NCBI GenBank assembly: GCA_965153355.1 | Contig: OZ231128.1 | Span: forward strand, 2,542,001-2,606,000 | Length of the DNA: 64,000 bases | Direction: 5' to 3' | Origin: Flaccisagitta enflata | Taxonomy: Eukaryota; Chaetognatha; Sagittoidea; Aphragmophora | Shown: positions 51,183 through 61,181 of the stretch, one piece after another | Layout of the letters: every line of letters begins with the position of its first letter | How positions within the stretch are numbered: the first letter of the stretch is position 1 | Notes under the pieces: generated by a model | Told to the model about the DNA's origin: nothing | Seen by the model: only the letters and a program-made list of their open reading frames with translations | The model's database searches: none | Position numbers and translations under genes: made by a program

Positions 51183-52410
51183 AGAGGAGAAAAAAAAAAA
51201 AAAAAAAGAAAAAAAATCAGATTAGATCATGTTTGGATTTAAGTCAAGTGGGGGCCCCATTGAGATCAAATCAACATATTGATAAAGTCTCGAATACCAA
51301 CCTTTTCAAAGATATAGTACAAGTTACTTTTAATTGAACCCATATTTCAGTTAAATTTGGGCCCTTGTAAAGGTGACAAATAATTTCAAAGTGAAGTTAT
51401 CATGATCCAATTTGAATAATTGAGTGTATCTTTAAATAAGAGCTGTATTTTTTTCAATCAGAAGGGCTGACTAATTGACCCCCCCCCCCCCCGTTCAGAT
51501 TGGAAAAGAAGCACATTGATTTTGATTTGATTTTTATTATAGATTTACTTAGTCTTTTTTATGTAAAGCCTGTATTGGTTAAAAATTAGAGCCATATTTT
51601 TTCCCATCAGAAAGGCTGACCAATTCTGACCCGCCGCCCCTTCCCCGTTCAGATTGGAAAAGAGGCACATTGATTTTGATTATGTTTCTATTATTGATTA
51701 ACTTGGTCTTTTTTATGTACAGCCTGTATTAGTTAAAATGAGAGCCATATTTTTCTCCAATCAGAAGGGCTAATTCAGACCCCCCGTTCAGATTGGAAAA
51801 GAGGCACATTGATTGTGATATTCTATTGTAATGTATAACATTGTCATTGTCTATTTCCGCTCATGGTTAAAAATCAGTGCTAAATTTCATCTAGTCAAAA
51901 GGTCTAACAAATTTAAATCCCTTGCTCAGACAAAATGAGAGGCACATTGATTTTGATTGGAGGAAAAAAAAACAAAACAAACCTCAGTAAAACACCAATA
52001 CCAGGTTGCAAGTCCTGGAGGTAGAAGTTTGAACCCTGGAGTTATTTTCATGGGAACAAGGTCGGATACACAGATACCCCAGTCGCGTGCGGGTGGGCGA
52101 GGGCTTTATTTGAGGTCACTTGATCATTTGGGCAGGAGCACTGAGGCAAAGACCTCAAAAACTGAAAAACAGTAAAATGTGATGGACAAACCGATGGACA
52201 AACGGACCAACAAAGCGGGGTGTAAGAGACGCATAGCATGCAACTAAAAACTTCTAATCTGATAACCCAAAAGTAAAAGATAAACTTCACTTTTGTAGGG
52301 ATGGGGGGGGGGGTTGCCAAGGGGGGGGTAGGGGGGTGTGCTAGGGGGGTAGGGGGGGCCCGGCCAAAGAGGCTAGAGGGGGGGGCCCGCCACTTCTCTC
52401 GCCGCCCCTG
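51029..52410. mobile_element. hAT-type non-autonomous element, copy B only
   Basis: The TIRs CAGGGCCGGCGAGAG and CAGGGGCGGCGAGAG (inverted) are flanked by the 8-bp duplication TTTGCAGA at 51021-51028 and 52411-52418. Copy A intron 2 has the empty site GTCTTTGCAGATAATC. The CAGGG ends with an 8-bp duplication are characteristic of hAT. The interior has poly-A, a GATTGGAAAAGAGGCACATTG repeat present about four times, a nested HINE-A (52058-52248) and G-runs. No transposase. Confidence 0.88.
52058..52248 (+). mobile_element. HINE-A repeat inside the hAT element
   Basis: AACAAGGTCGGATACACAGA, CCCCAGTCGCGTGCGGGTGG, a GGACAAACCGATGGAC core, end GACGCATAGCATGCAACTAA with a degenerate hairpin. Confidence 0.6.
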
Positions 52411-52549
52411 TTTGCAGATAATCAACATTCTTCCTTGAAAGAGTGAAAGAGAAAAAAACGAAAAAAAAAGATACCCGCATATTTTACTTTTTAGGCAGCA
52501 GAGGGGTAAATTCCTATTAGTTCGTCCATTCCCGCGGGTAAATGGGTGG

Positions 52550-52700
52550 CGATTAGGGGGTGATAGGGGGGTGACGGGAACTTATTTTTTGTGGTGGTGG
52601 GATCCGGAGCACTGTGTAGGTAAATGGGTGGTGATTAAGGGGTGATAGGGGGGTAACGGGAACTTATTTTTTGTGGTGGTGGGATCCGAAGCACTGTGCC
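52550..52700. repeat. 76-bp direct repeat, two copies
   Basis: GGTAAATGGGTGGCGATTAG ... GTGGTGGGATCCGGAGCACT is present twice in copy B. Copy A has neither unit at the matching place (near 18645), where only CCCGTACGTACTTCAAG remains. Confidence 0.8.
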
Positions 52701-52799
52701 CCGTACGTACTTCAGGAGTAACTTGATGTCAAAACCTCTACAGCTGTGCAGCGCTAATAAACTTCGATTGCATAGAGAAAGAGGTTCAACAACACCTAC

Positions 52800-53150
52800 G
52801 CGGTAGATTGGCACCTGCGTCGAATGTGGCCTAGATTGAACGTCTAGAGCCGAATCGTTTTGGGACTGGGTCGTCTTGCTCTGATGCCGCGAGTTTTGAT
52901 GTTGATGCGGTTCGTGAGGTTGCGATCGTGGCACGTGTCGACGATCTCGCGTAGATGAGGAAACATTTCTCGCCGCTCCATCTCCTTTGTCATGCTCCCC
53001 ACGATGATGATGAGATGGTTGATTGCTTGCGACTGAAGTAGCTGTATTATTATCGACTGAAGTAGCTGCTATGTTATGCTGTTGCGATTGGTGACGTCTC
53101 TCTTTTGTCGTCTCCTCTCCTCTCATCCGCGACTTGCGCGCATTCCTCAC
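52800..53150 (-). CDS. Large UIM/poly-Q protein, copy B, exon 2
   Basis: VRNARKSRMRGEETTKERRH to STQVPIYR, 351 bp, same phase and donor alternatives as copy A. Five fewer codons, all in repeats (HQ, N, T). Confidence 0.65.
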
Positions 53151-53257
53151 CTAATATCAAATGAAAAGGTGATCACGTCTTCGTCAGGAAGAGTTCTTTC
53201 TCTCCATTCGATATACCACGGCTGAGGTCTGAGGGTTAGCCGAACTTGTGAGCATTA

Positions 53258-53593
53258 CCGTATTTTCTCCATTTATCGCCCCCCCTCCAATAAACGCCCC
53301 CCCCCTCTTTGAGCTCTCCAGAACAGTAATTTGGAAGAAGGTGAAATAGCAAATAATCGTTAAAAGTAGAAAGATTTTGCATATTTCAGCGGGTTTTTTT
53401 TCAAGGATAGAATAAAAAAAAGCAAGGTACATTTTATCTTATCTTTATCTGATATCGTAGGTATCATTTTTTGTGAATCACGTATGATTAGAGAGTTCTC
53501 ACAGATCAAAAGGGGGCGTTAATTGGAGGATAGAATGACAATATATTTTTTCAATTTCAAAAGCGCCCGGGGCGCTAATTAGAGAAAATACGG
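53258..53593. mobile_element. TA-flanked MITE, copy B only
   Basis: TIRs CCGTATTTTCTCCATTTATC and inverse CTAATTAGAGAAAATACGG, flanked by TA (53256-53257, 53594-53595). The copy A empty site is GAGCACTACACTTTT. The interior holds further GCGCC-rich inverted sequence. Confidence 0.88.
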
Positions 53594-53610
53594 TACACTT
53601 TTTTTTATGA

Positions 53611-54166
53611 GAACGGCCCCGAAGTCGATGACCTATGCTTTCACACATATGGGGGATTTTTTCCTTCTCCTTCTACATCCCCCCCCCCCTCAAATCCCAG
53701 TCTCGAAGCCCAAATTTCAGTTTCGAGGCCCAAATCCCAGTCTTGAGGCCCAAATCCCAGCCTTAAGGCTCAAATCCTAGCCTCAAGGCCTAAATCCTAG
53801 CCTCAAGGCCTAAATCCTAGCCTGGAGGCCCAGATTTCAGTCTTGAAGCCCAAATCTCAGCCTCAACGTCAAAATCTCAGCCAAGAGGCCCAGATCCCGA
53901 TCTCGAAGCCCAAATCTCAGCCTCCAGGCTAGGATTTGGGCCTTGTTGCTGGGATTTGGGCCTCAAGACTTTGATTTGGGCCTCAAAACTGAAATTTGGG
54001 CCTCGAGACTGGGACAGAGGAGGAGGAGAAGGAGAAGGAGAAGGAGAAGGAGAAAATCCCCCATATGTGTGAAAGCATAGGTCATCGACCCCTTGGAGGC
54101 CGCTGCCCTGCTCCCCCTCAACTTCCATCACAACCTACTTAGGCAGGGCACGGGTACCGCTGACCA
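53611..54166. mobile_element. Foldback-type element E4
   Basis: Perfect inverted arms of about 28 bp, CTATGCTTTCACACATATGG plus GGGATTTT (about 53634-53661) and its inverse (about 54054-54081). The interior is two opposed arrays of an 18-bp unit CTCGAGGCCCAAATCCCAGT / inverse. The right end GCCCTGCTC ... AGGCAGGGCACGGGTACC, GCTGACCA is as in E1-E3. Absent from copy A. Confidence 0.7.
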
Positions 54167-54248
54167 TCTAACGCTTTTGCGACTATTAATGAAGCCTTCA
54201 TAAGAGATAGAGGCAGCTACCAGTATAATAACGATGTTCTTTACTTTT

Positions 54249-54365
54249 AGGTGCAACAAAGCGCCTCTATAACTGGCTGTGTCCGTTGGTTGGTCTGTCG
54301 GTCTGTAACGCATTCATTCGACGATCCACACGTCGCACCTATTGGCCTACTTGGCCTTGTTTTGT
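54249..54365 (-). mobile_element. HINE-C repeat, copy B only
   Basis: Hairpin AGGTGC-AACAAA-GCGCCT, CTCTATAACTGGCTGTGTCC, CACACGTCGCACCT, TTGGCCTACTTGGCCTTGTT. The copy A empty site reads GATGTTCTTAATTTTTTTGC. Confidence 0.75.
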
Positions 54366-54527
54366 TATTTCCAGGCTTGACGTTCTTAGAGTTAGAAACT
54401 AGGCTCTTTTGAAAAATAAAAAGTGTATTGAGCATTAAATTATCCTATGAACGGACATAAATGACAGGTTATCAAGAAACCGCAAAAAAAGCAAAAAAAA
54501 CAACGTCAAACTGAATCGCACGCATAC

Positions 54528-54563
54528 CTCATTAAGCCCCCGCGAGGCGACAACTTCTTCCAT
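54528..54563 (-). CDS. Large UIM/poly-Q protein, copy B, exon 1
   Basis: MEEVVASRGLNE followed by donor AATGAG|GTATGC, identical to copy A. The shared start makes it likely that both copies are transcribed from equivalent promoters. Confidence 0.6.
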
Positions 54564-55624
54564 CAAAATCAAGAACCGTGAATCAGCATGAAACAAGTAA
54601 TCACCAAAGTTTCTTGATAAATCATTCGTTCAGTTTGTTAAAGGCAAAAAAAAATTAACATTCTTTCTATTGGTTTGCTTTTGGCCGGCACGCAGTCATT
54701 TTTCAGTGTTTTTAAATTGATCGAAGGGAGGAAAATTGGGCAACTTGGACGTTTTGCACTGGAAAAAAAAGCGCATAGGAAACATGGTGACGACGTAGAA
54801 GTAATAAATACGGCAAAAACTAAAATGGATGGAGCATTGAAAAACTAGAAATAAAACTAAGTAGATCTTACGACAGGATACAACAAGGAATAAAAGAGTT
54901 AAATTGCGCTATCAACGATAAGAAAAACTAACAAACGTGAGACTAACATTAGCAATTCAACTGTTATTGAATGGGCCAGCTCGGGGGCCAGCTCGGGGGG
55001 GGGCATAGCTTCGCGTAGTCATGGTCTCCAGGGGCTACGAACTTCGTGACTACTACACCGTCTAGAAATATGTTTTATTATTGAGATAGAAATAAATGGG
55101 AGAGATGGGGCATACAAAGATGTAATAATGGAATAAGAATTTTGGTTCTCAAAAAAAGAAAAAAAAACAAACGCGAGATGCCGAGAAGCAGTCTGCAGTC
55201 GGAAGAAACAGCAACAAAAAATTGTTTTGTAAGCGACAAAAAAGGGGACACTTAGCTGAAAACCGGCAATGAGATTCAGTTGTTAACGGATTTTTTTTAA
55301 AAATTAGCACTAACAAAGAGACTTGATTTTTCTGACAAAACCAGCAACGCGCGATCTTAATGGCCAACTCGACCAAATACGAAGCCTTCCGAGACGAAGG
55401 AGGGATCGATTTTAATATAAATCTATCTACATGTAGTAAAAGAGCGCGTAGACAGGAATAAACGGGACGAATACGAAAAAACAATAATCATCTACCAGTC
55501 CGACGCCAGCTCCCCCCTTCCTTTTTGGTCAAACATACATTGCGAAAATTTCCCGATATTTGGTAGATCTTAGCAAATGCAAATGAAAAAACATACATGG
55601 GGCTACTGGACCAGAGTGAAAGAA

Positions 55625-55732
55625 AAGTAAGGAAGAGAGAAAGAAAGAGAGAAAGAAAGAGAGAGAGAAAGAGAGAAAGAAAGAGAGAGAGAAAGAGAGA
55701 AAGAGAGAAAGAGAGAGAGAAGAAAGAAAGAG

Positions 55733-55791
<59 letters not shown>

Positions 55792-55800
55792 AAGAAAAGA
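55625..55800. repeat. (GAAA)n/(GA)n purine tract, copy B
   Basis: Counterpart of 21098-21255, with a longer GAAA block (about 55735-55785). Confidence 0.9.
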
Positions 55801-56099
55801 CAGAAGCGTTAAACCATCTCTCTGCGGTAGATGAACATTTCAGTGGGAACACGCTAAGGCACGTTACATCACAGATAACATTAGGCGGGTGGGGGGGGGG
55901 GCATCAGTTGGTCCTTCTTTTATCCGCACATGGACGAACGCGTAAGCAGCCCGAATAGCACCCACCCGACAGTCCAGGAATTTCTAGCAACAACGGCCAG
56001 TCGGACAAGCACAGTTGGCACTCTCCAACCGATGAACCGATATGAAGATCCCGACAGGCACGGATATTGGACGCAACATAAAACCAATCCCGATTTTTA

Positions 56100-56406
56100 T
56101 CATATGAAACCGGCGATATCGGACGGTCCTTCGGAGGAAAACTCGTCCGAAACTTCGTCGGAAATATCCTCGGAAGCTTCGTCTTCGCCGCCTTCACCCC
56201 CACCACCGCCGCCTTCGCCGTCGCGGTCTTCGCCTCCAACACCACCACCGCCGCCGCCAACCGTCTTGAGTGATTTGGCGCCTTTCTTCGAGCGGACGTC
56301 CGGTCGGCGCCAAGCTTTCCGTTTACATACAGGGCAGGCGTTACGCCGCTTGGACAGCCATGGATCGATGCACGCAGGATGAAAAACATGCTCACACGTC
56401 AATACT
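56100..56406 (-). CDS. RNF13: RNF13-like PA-TM-RING E3 ligase, last exon (RING-H2 second half and tail)
   Basis: Final exon of a membrane E3 ligase of the RNF13/RNF167/Godzilla group. It encodes [20 protein letters not shown] and [11 protein letters not shown], supplying Cys3-His-His-Cys and the last CPVC pair of a C3H2C3 finger. A tail of poly-Gly/Glu ([11 protein letters not shown]...) and [18 protein letters not shown], then SDIAGFI, completes it. The acceptor CCCAG|AGTATT restores an Arg codon across the junction (ETVR|VLTC), exactly as in family members. Such ligases sit in endosomal/lysosomal membranes, with the PA domain luminal and the RING cytosolic, and ubiquitinate trafficking proteins. 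Five exons here (940 bp) cover about 313 residues; the signal-peptide exon is missing from view. Confidence 0.88.
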
Positions 56407-56522
56407 CTGGGTAATTGTTAAAAGAGAGGGAAAAAGAAATTTAAAAGAAAAGAACATGATCTCCTGGTCGGAGATGATGACAACCGTGGATAAACATGAA
56501 GTCAGTATGTAGAATTCCATCA

Positions 56523-56722
56523 AACAAGGCCGGATACACGGCTACCCCAGTCGCGTGCGGGTGGGCAGGGGCTGTATTTGAGGTCACTCAATCATTTGGG
56601 CAGGTGCAGTGAGGCCAAAGACCGCAAAAACCCAAAAAAAGTAAAGTGTGACCAACGGACGGACAGACGGACGAACGGACCGACAAAGCGGGTTGTAGAG
56701 TCGCGTAGCACGCGACTAAAAA
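56523..56722 (+). mobile_element. HINE-A repeat at the end of copy A/B homology
   Basis: AACAAGGCCGGATACACGGC, CCCCAGTCGCGTGCGGGTGG, core GGACGGACAGACGGACGAAC, hairpin AGTCGCGTAGCACGCGACT then AAAAA. Copy A keeps only the first 20 bp (21974-21993) before its sequence changes. Confidence 0.8.
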
Positions 56723-56742
56723 TGACGTTACACCATTCCTTT

Positions 56743-56958
56743 TTTGTATGCGGAGACGCAACTCTGTAAGAGGCTTTGTCCGGCCGTTGGTCCGTCGGTC
56801 CATTGTGGTCCATAAAAACGAGTTGAAAAGTGCAAAACCAAACGTTTAAGATGCAATGGTATGTGTGTTTGAGTGGCAGTGTTGGATGTGGATGGGGGTT
56901 GGATGCCCCTGCCCACCCGTCCGCAACGATATTGTGACCCCGCGCCACTTGTTTCTCG
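56743..56958 (-). mobile_element. HINE-B repeat
   Basis: Starts GCGGAGACGCAACTCTGTAA, has GAGTTGAAAAGTGCAAAACC, then TGCCCACCCGTCCGCAACGA, TATTGTGACCCCGCGCCACT. Confidence 0.7.
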
Positions 56959-57002
56959 ATTTGTTTAAGGTATGTTTAAAATTATTCAGCGAGTTTTCCC
57001 TT

Positions 57003-57208
57003 TTAGTCCCTTACTACGCGACTACACTTTGCTTTGCCCGTCTGTTCATCAGTCCATCGGTCCATCCTCATTCATATTTTTTTCACTTCTTCGGCGCCTC
57101 TAGGCGATTTCGGCGTTACTGCTCCTGCTCAAATGCATGAGTAATCTTTGTTATCACTGCCCCTGCCCACCCCCACGCGATATGGTTAGCCGTGTATCTG
57201 GCCTTGTT
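57003..57208 (-). mobile_element. HINE-A repeat
   Basis: Hairpin half TAGTCCCTTACTACGCGACT, a YCCATCGGTCC core, then CCCACCCCCACGCGATATGG, TTAGCCGTGTATCTGGCCTT. Confidence 0.65.
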
Positions 57209-57389
57209 GTAAATATAATTTCTTTTTTTTTTGTGCTCGACTTGCTTGATAAAGTTAAACATTAACATAATTCATGAAGACGTTGGGGAAAAGGAAATCG
57301 GAATTCCGAGAATTCTGACAACTCAAGTTTTGGCTGTGTTTACACTTTGTTTACTAAGTTATGGCAGTGTTCCCTTTTTTGGTGATCTT

Positions 57390-57492
57390 GGGCCCCTTTG
57401 CTCCTGCCCAAATGCACTGGTAACCTCAAATCCTCAAATAGGGCCCCTGCCACCAGCACGCGAATGGGGTAGCTGTGTATCCGGCCTTGTTA
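57390..57492 (-). mobile_element. HINE-A tag-end fragment
   Basis: CCCCTTTGCTCCTGCCCAAA ... CACGCGAATGGGGTAGCTGT, GTATCCGGCCTTGTT; no hairpin end. Confidence 0.5.
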
Positions 57493-57646
57493 ATCTTGAA
57501 AAAACACTCGTAATAACTCTTAGTAAGCTTTCATTACTACTGTACTACTGTAGACAGTTGGGGTGACCATGGACAAAGTAGGACGCGTCCCAAAATGAAG
57601 CAGCTCGTAGTGTAAACACATTTGAGACTGCTTGTTTAATATTTAC

Positions 57647-57758
57647 CTTACAGTTTCTCCAGACTGAAAGTTTTCAAAGCAGATAACACAGATTTCAAAT
57701 TGATCATTGGTGGTGTACTCTCTTGTTGGAATGGCATTCACATTTTTCAAACCGATGC
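57647..57758 (-). CDS. RNF13: RNF13-like PA-TM-RING E3 ligase, RING first-half exon
   Basis: The acceptor AATCAG|GCATCG and donor GTAAG|GTAAAT enclose GIGLKNVNAIPTREYTTNDQ then FEICVICFENFQSGETV. The CVIC pair provides RING Cys1 and Cys2; the preceding basic linker matches the family's juxtamembrane KLPxxxFKKGD region. 112 bp, phase 1 to phase 2. This exon has no counterpart near copy A. Confidence 0.88.
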
Positions 57759-57949
57759 CTGATTGGAAGTTAAAGCAGTGGAAAATTGGTGATAACGCCT
57801 ATTACCACGTATCTTGATAATCAATACACACAATGTCAATGACTCAATGAGTCGTTATATTGAATATTTGTCCACAGCGCCGTGTGGGAGCCTATGTTCT
57901 TGGAGCTTCCACCTCCAATTTGTATCATTACAAAGTTTGTGTCCCAATT

Positions 57950-58479
57950 AATGTCTAAGCAAAATAGCCCAATTCCAAACATAATGGCCCAAATTCAAGC
58001 AAAATGCCCCAAATCTAGCCAGAAAACCCAAATTCTGGCTTGATGTCCATCATTTCTGACTAATTCTGCAAAATAGCCCAAATCCAAGCAATATGGCCCA
58101 AATCTAAGCAAAATGGCCAAAATCTAAGCAAAATGGCTCAAATTAAGACAAAATGGCCTTAATCAAGCTTGAAAACCCCAATACTGGTCTGAGGTCCATC
58201 ATTTTGGCCCCTTAGACCTATATTGTGGCCTCCGATATCTAGGTTCTGACCAGATTTGGACCTTTTTGCTTGGATTCAGGCCATTATGCTTGGATTTGGG
58301 CAATTTTTGCTTACATTTGGGCCTCATTGCTTCGATTTGGGCTTTTTGGCAGAACGGAGGGACGGAGGGGCAGATTTACCTTGTGTTCTACAGGACTTCG
58401 TCCCCTTCAGGGCGGCTGCCCTGCTCCTCTTCAACTAAAATCACAAACTACTCAAGCAGGGCATGGGTGCCGCTGACCA
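57950..58479. mobile_element. Foldback-type element E5 in an RNF13-like intron
   Basis: Opposed arrays of AAATCTAAGCAAAATGGCCC and GGGCCATTATGCTTGGATTT. The right end has CTTGTGTTCTACAGGACTTC, GCCCTGCTC ... AAGCAGGGCATGGGTGCC, GCTGACCA. The interior unit is shared with E1. Confidence 0.65.
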
Positions 58480-58633
58480 TTTACTGCCTTTGGGCTGCTA
58501 TTTCTTTCTCCATTTTCTCTCTCTCTTTTTTTTTTTTTGGTCTATCCAACAAAATACCGCCATGGCGGCTCAGGCGGCCCCTTGCCTTACGACCCTGTTT
58601 GTCAAATAATCCCACTAATAGCAGCTAGCTCAC

Positions 58634-58792
58634 CTTTTTTGTGGCGATTGGACCATGACTCTCGGAATCTTCGTACCAGAATGAAGACCGTGATAGCGCA
58701 ACATATCGCGCTCAGCGTATGAAAGAAAGGCGAAAAGTGAGCTTCAAACCATGAGTCATTATTGGAAATGGAGAGGAACACCAAATATTGGC
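58634..58792 (-). CDS. RNF13: RNF13-like PA-TM-RING E3 ligase, transmembrane exon
   Basis: The acceptor CTCCAG|GCCAATATT and donor AAAAAG|GTGAGC enclose GQYLVFLSISNNDSWFEAHF, then SPFFHTLSAICCAITVFILV as one hydrophobic span, followed by the stop-transfer RRFRESWSNRHKKG. The position between the PA domain and RING matches RNF13. 159 bp, phase 1 both sides. Confidence 0.85.
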
Positions 58793-58877
58793 CTGGAGAG
58801 AGGAAGGAAAAGATTTCAAGAGATAATGAGAGAAAAGAATCGGTCTACACAAAGACTAGACTAGTAAATGTCAGATA

Positions 58878-59048
58878 CAGTTTAATCCCGCTCTAACGGA
58901 CTTAAGGGGACTAAGATTTTATTCGCTATAAAATCATTTTTTGCTATAAGCAGAATTATATCATAGCCAATACAGGAAATAAGATAACTGCTTCAAGGGA
59001 TCAAAAAAATTCCGTTAACAGCTGGTCCGTTGGAGCGGGGTTTAACTG
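58878..59048. mobile_element. MITE with CAGTTTAATCCCGCTCTAAC ends
   Basis: The left end CAGTTTAATCCCGCTCTAAC, GGAC is matched by the inverted right end GTCCGTTGGAGCGGGGTTTA, ACTG; TA precedes the left end only. It lies 43 bp from the donor of the PA exon (59091). Confidence 0.75.
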
Positions 59049-59090
59049 AAAAAAGCTGTGCAACTGCCGAGGCAGTTTCTTCGTTATCAC

Positions 59091-59246
59091 CTTTGCCTGT
59101 GCGATAAGTGTAATTGTCTCGGAGCATGATGGCAGTAGCTTCATCGATGGCTACAACGGGGATAGACGGAGGCACCGGAAACAGCGTCGCGGATAAGCTG
59201 TAAGCGTCAGCCGAGGCAGTGGAATGGATGATCAACGCGTCATATT
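59091..59246 (-). CDS. RNF13: RNF13-like PA-TM-RING E3 ligase, PA domain second exon
   Basis: The acceptor TTCGTAG|AATATG and donor GCAAAG|GTGATA enclose KYDALIIHSTASADAYSLSA, then PSIPVVAIDEATAIMLRDNY, TYRTGKG. IPxVxIxExxAxxLxDxxTY is the C-terminal half of the protease-associated (PA) domain as in RNF13, where it is luminal. The pyrimidine tract is partly a (CT)n microsatellite (59259-59284 on the plus strand as GA). 156 bp, phase 1 both sides. Confidence 0.85.
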
Positions 59247-59260
59247 CTACGAAAGTGAAT

Positions 59261-59291
<31 letters not shown>

Positions 59292-59385
59292 TTAGATCTT
59301 TACTCCTTTAGCTTTAGATACCATTGCCACCATTAAATAATCTTTATCATTATCATCTTTATCATCGGTTCATCAACGCCGCCGC

Positions 59386-59427
<42 letters not shown>

Positions 59428-59434
59428 TAATTAC

Positions 59435-59640
59435 TCATTTTCACAGCGACGGCGATCTTTTGACCGAGCGAGCAATTTCCGGCCTTGGCTAGCAGAATCT
59501 TCTTGATATCGGGGAGCTTGGGCGGTTGGGGCGGAGACTTGGGCGAATAGGAACAAGCCGAAGCATCCGGCGAGGCGTAATTCAGCCATCCAGTCAATCC
59601 ACGATCCAGCTTTATGTTTAAAGTCCCGCGAACGAACTCG
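59435..59640 (-). CDS. RNF13: RNF13-like PA-TM-RING E3 ligase, PA domain first exon
   Basis: Donor ATGA|GTAATT; the likely acceptor is CTACAG|CGAGTTCG. Peptide EFVRGTLNIKLDRGLTGWLN, YASPDASACSYSPKSPPQPP, then KILLAKAGNCSLGQKIAVAV KM. AxxGNCSLGQKI parallels the RGxCxFxxKV element of PA domains; with the next exon it reads KIAVAVKMKYDALIIH. An ATG further upstream (59708) would give an N-terminus with no signal peptide, so an upstream exon is more likely. An (ATC)n run sits next to the donor. Confidence 0.75.
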
Positions 59641-59820
59641 CTGTAGATGTAATTTTGTAGGAAGAGGGAAGATTCACACAAGTTTAACTGAACGCCATTC
59701 AATGACATGTGTAAATAAGGAGAAATTTCGGCTCAGTGCGCATTCTAGCGTGTTGCATGTTGACGGCAAATTCTTTGATTTTTAAAATTTGTCAGTGGTT
59801 TCGAAAAGTGGTTAATGGTA

Positions 59821-60730
59821 CAGTGCGATGGGAGCAAAGACGACCTAGATGTGAGGATAGAACTTGAGTATCCTAATTTCAATTGATTTCTAAAAAAAAT
59901 TAAAAACTATAATAATCAAATGTTGCTCTATTGCTTGAATATGTTTACTTTTCTCATTCTTCAACTTGTGACTTGACATCATCAGTATTTCCATTTCCAA
60001 TGTTCTAACTTAGCTTATCAGATTGGACTAAATTTTTTTTATAAATTTAAAAAAAAATCAGTTAAATTGGAATATTTTTACAGGTTTTTTTTTACATTAG
60101 AATTTCACCCCTATATTTTGAGGGTTTCCCCCCTTTCTTCAGGGTAGTTTTCAGGGTAGTTTCAGGGTAGTTTTCTATATTTCAAACAGAACAAATATGT
60201 AAATAAATATTTAGGCGAAGCTTAAAACAAGCATATCTGTAAAAATCTGTAAAAATAGCTTGAACTCATTTTTTTTCTTTAAAATTATGTAAAGTTTTCT
60301 GCCTGATCTGATGAGCTAGGTAAGAACATAGAAATACAAGGTCAAGTAGGCCAACGATGCGTCTTTTATGGATGAATGTTTTTTAACAAATGAATGTCAT
60401 TTGTGAATATAATGATTGAATGAATGAATTACTTCATTTATGCTTCTTTTAGTGGATAAGAACCACTTTTCTGTTGAAAAATGCTAGATTTTGATATTTC
60501 TAATGAATACATGACCGACCAACTGACCAACAGCATATTATAGAGATGCGAGGACACATCTAATAAAGTTCTGATGAAGTCAACGCACAAGTAAAGAGAT
60601 AATATAAGCAAACATATTCAACCAATAAAATAACCTTTAATTAATATTCATATCCAATTTTTTTCTTAATAAATCAAATGAAATTCAAATCTATCCCCCA
60701 GTCTAGGTCGTCTTTGCTCCCATCGTACTG
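59821..60730. mobile_element. 910-bp TA-flanked element
   Basis: TIRs CAGTGCGATGGGAGCAAAGA, CGACCTAGA and the inverse TCTAGGTCGTCTTTGCTCCC, ATCGTACTG; TA at 59819-59820 and 60731-60732. AT-rich interior with no transposase; carries a HINE-D at 60340-60566. Confidence 0.82.
60340..60566 (+). mobile_element. HINE-D repeat
   Basis: CAAGTAGGCCAACGATGCGT start, core GACCGACCAACTGACCAAC, end TATAGAGATGCGAGGACACA, TCTAATAAA. Confidence 0.65.
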
Positions 60731-61018
60731 TACCTGAAAGGTTTCTTGACCATCTCGACATTATCGCGTCTGAATTGTATTTGAATAATTGAATTACAAT
60801 GGCAGTTCCCAGACATATCACAGAAAGAAATTAGAACCATCTTATATTGGATACCCATTAACCAACTAACCGAAGACATGCTACCTACCTAGAGTAGTAC
60901 TTAATGGAGAAAGCTTCATTCTGCTTGGGCAGTTTCTCTGTCTGTCAGTTCATGGACTTATTCAACCGCTCAACGTCAGGAGCCTAGTCGCTTCCCCAAC
61001 GATTTTGTGGATTTCGGT

Positions 61019-61150
61019 TTTTAGTCGCGGACACGCGACTCTACACCTTGCCGTGTCGGTAGGTAACATTTTTGAATTCCAAGCGGTTTTCGTATTACTG
61101 CTCCTGCCCAACCGTCCGCGACTGGATTGCCGTATATCCGGCCTTGTTAG
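61019..61150 (-). mobile_element. HINE-A repeat
   Basis: TTTTTAGTCGCGGACACGCG, ACTCTACACC ... CCAACCGTCCGCGACTGGAT, TGCCGTATATCCGGCCTTGT. The (GTCY)n core is reduced to one or two units. Confidence 0.75.
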
Positions 61151-61181
61151 TTTATTGCTTGAATTGAACTACATTTAAAAG

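Noticed and set aside
59641-59708. ATG at 59708 as the start of the RNF13-like protein
   Set aside because: The resulting N-terminus has no signal peptide, which PA-TM-RING ligases need, and a good acceptor CTACAG at 59641 suggests an upstream exon.
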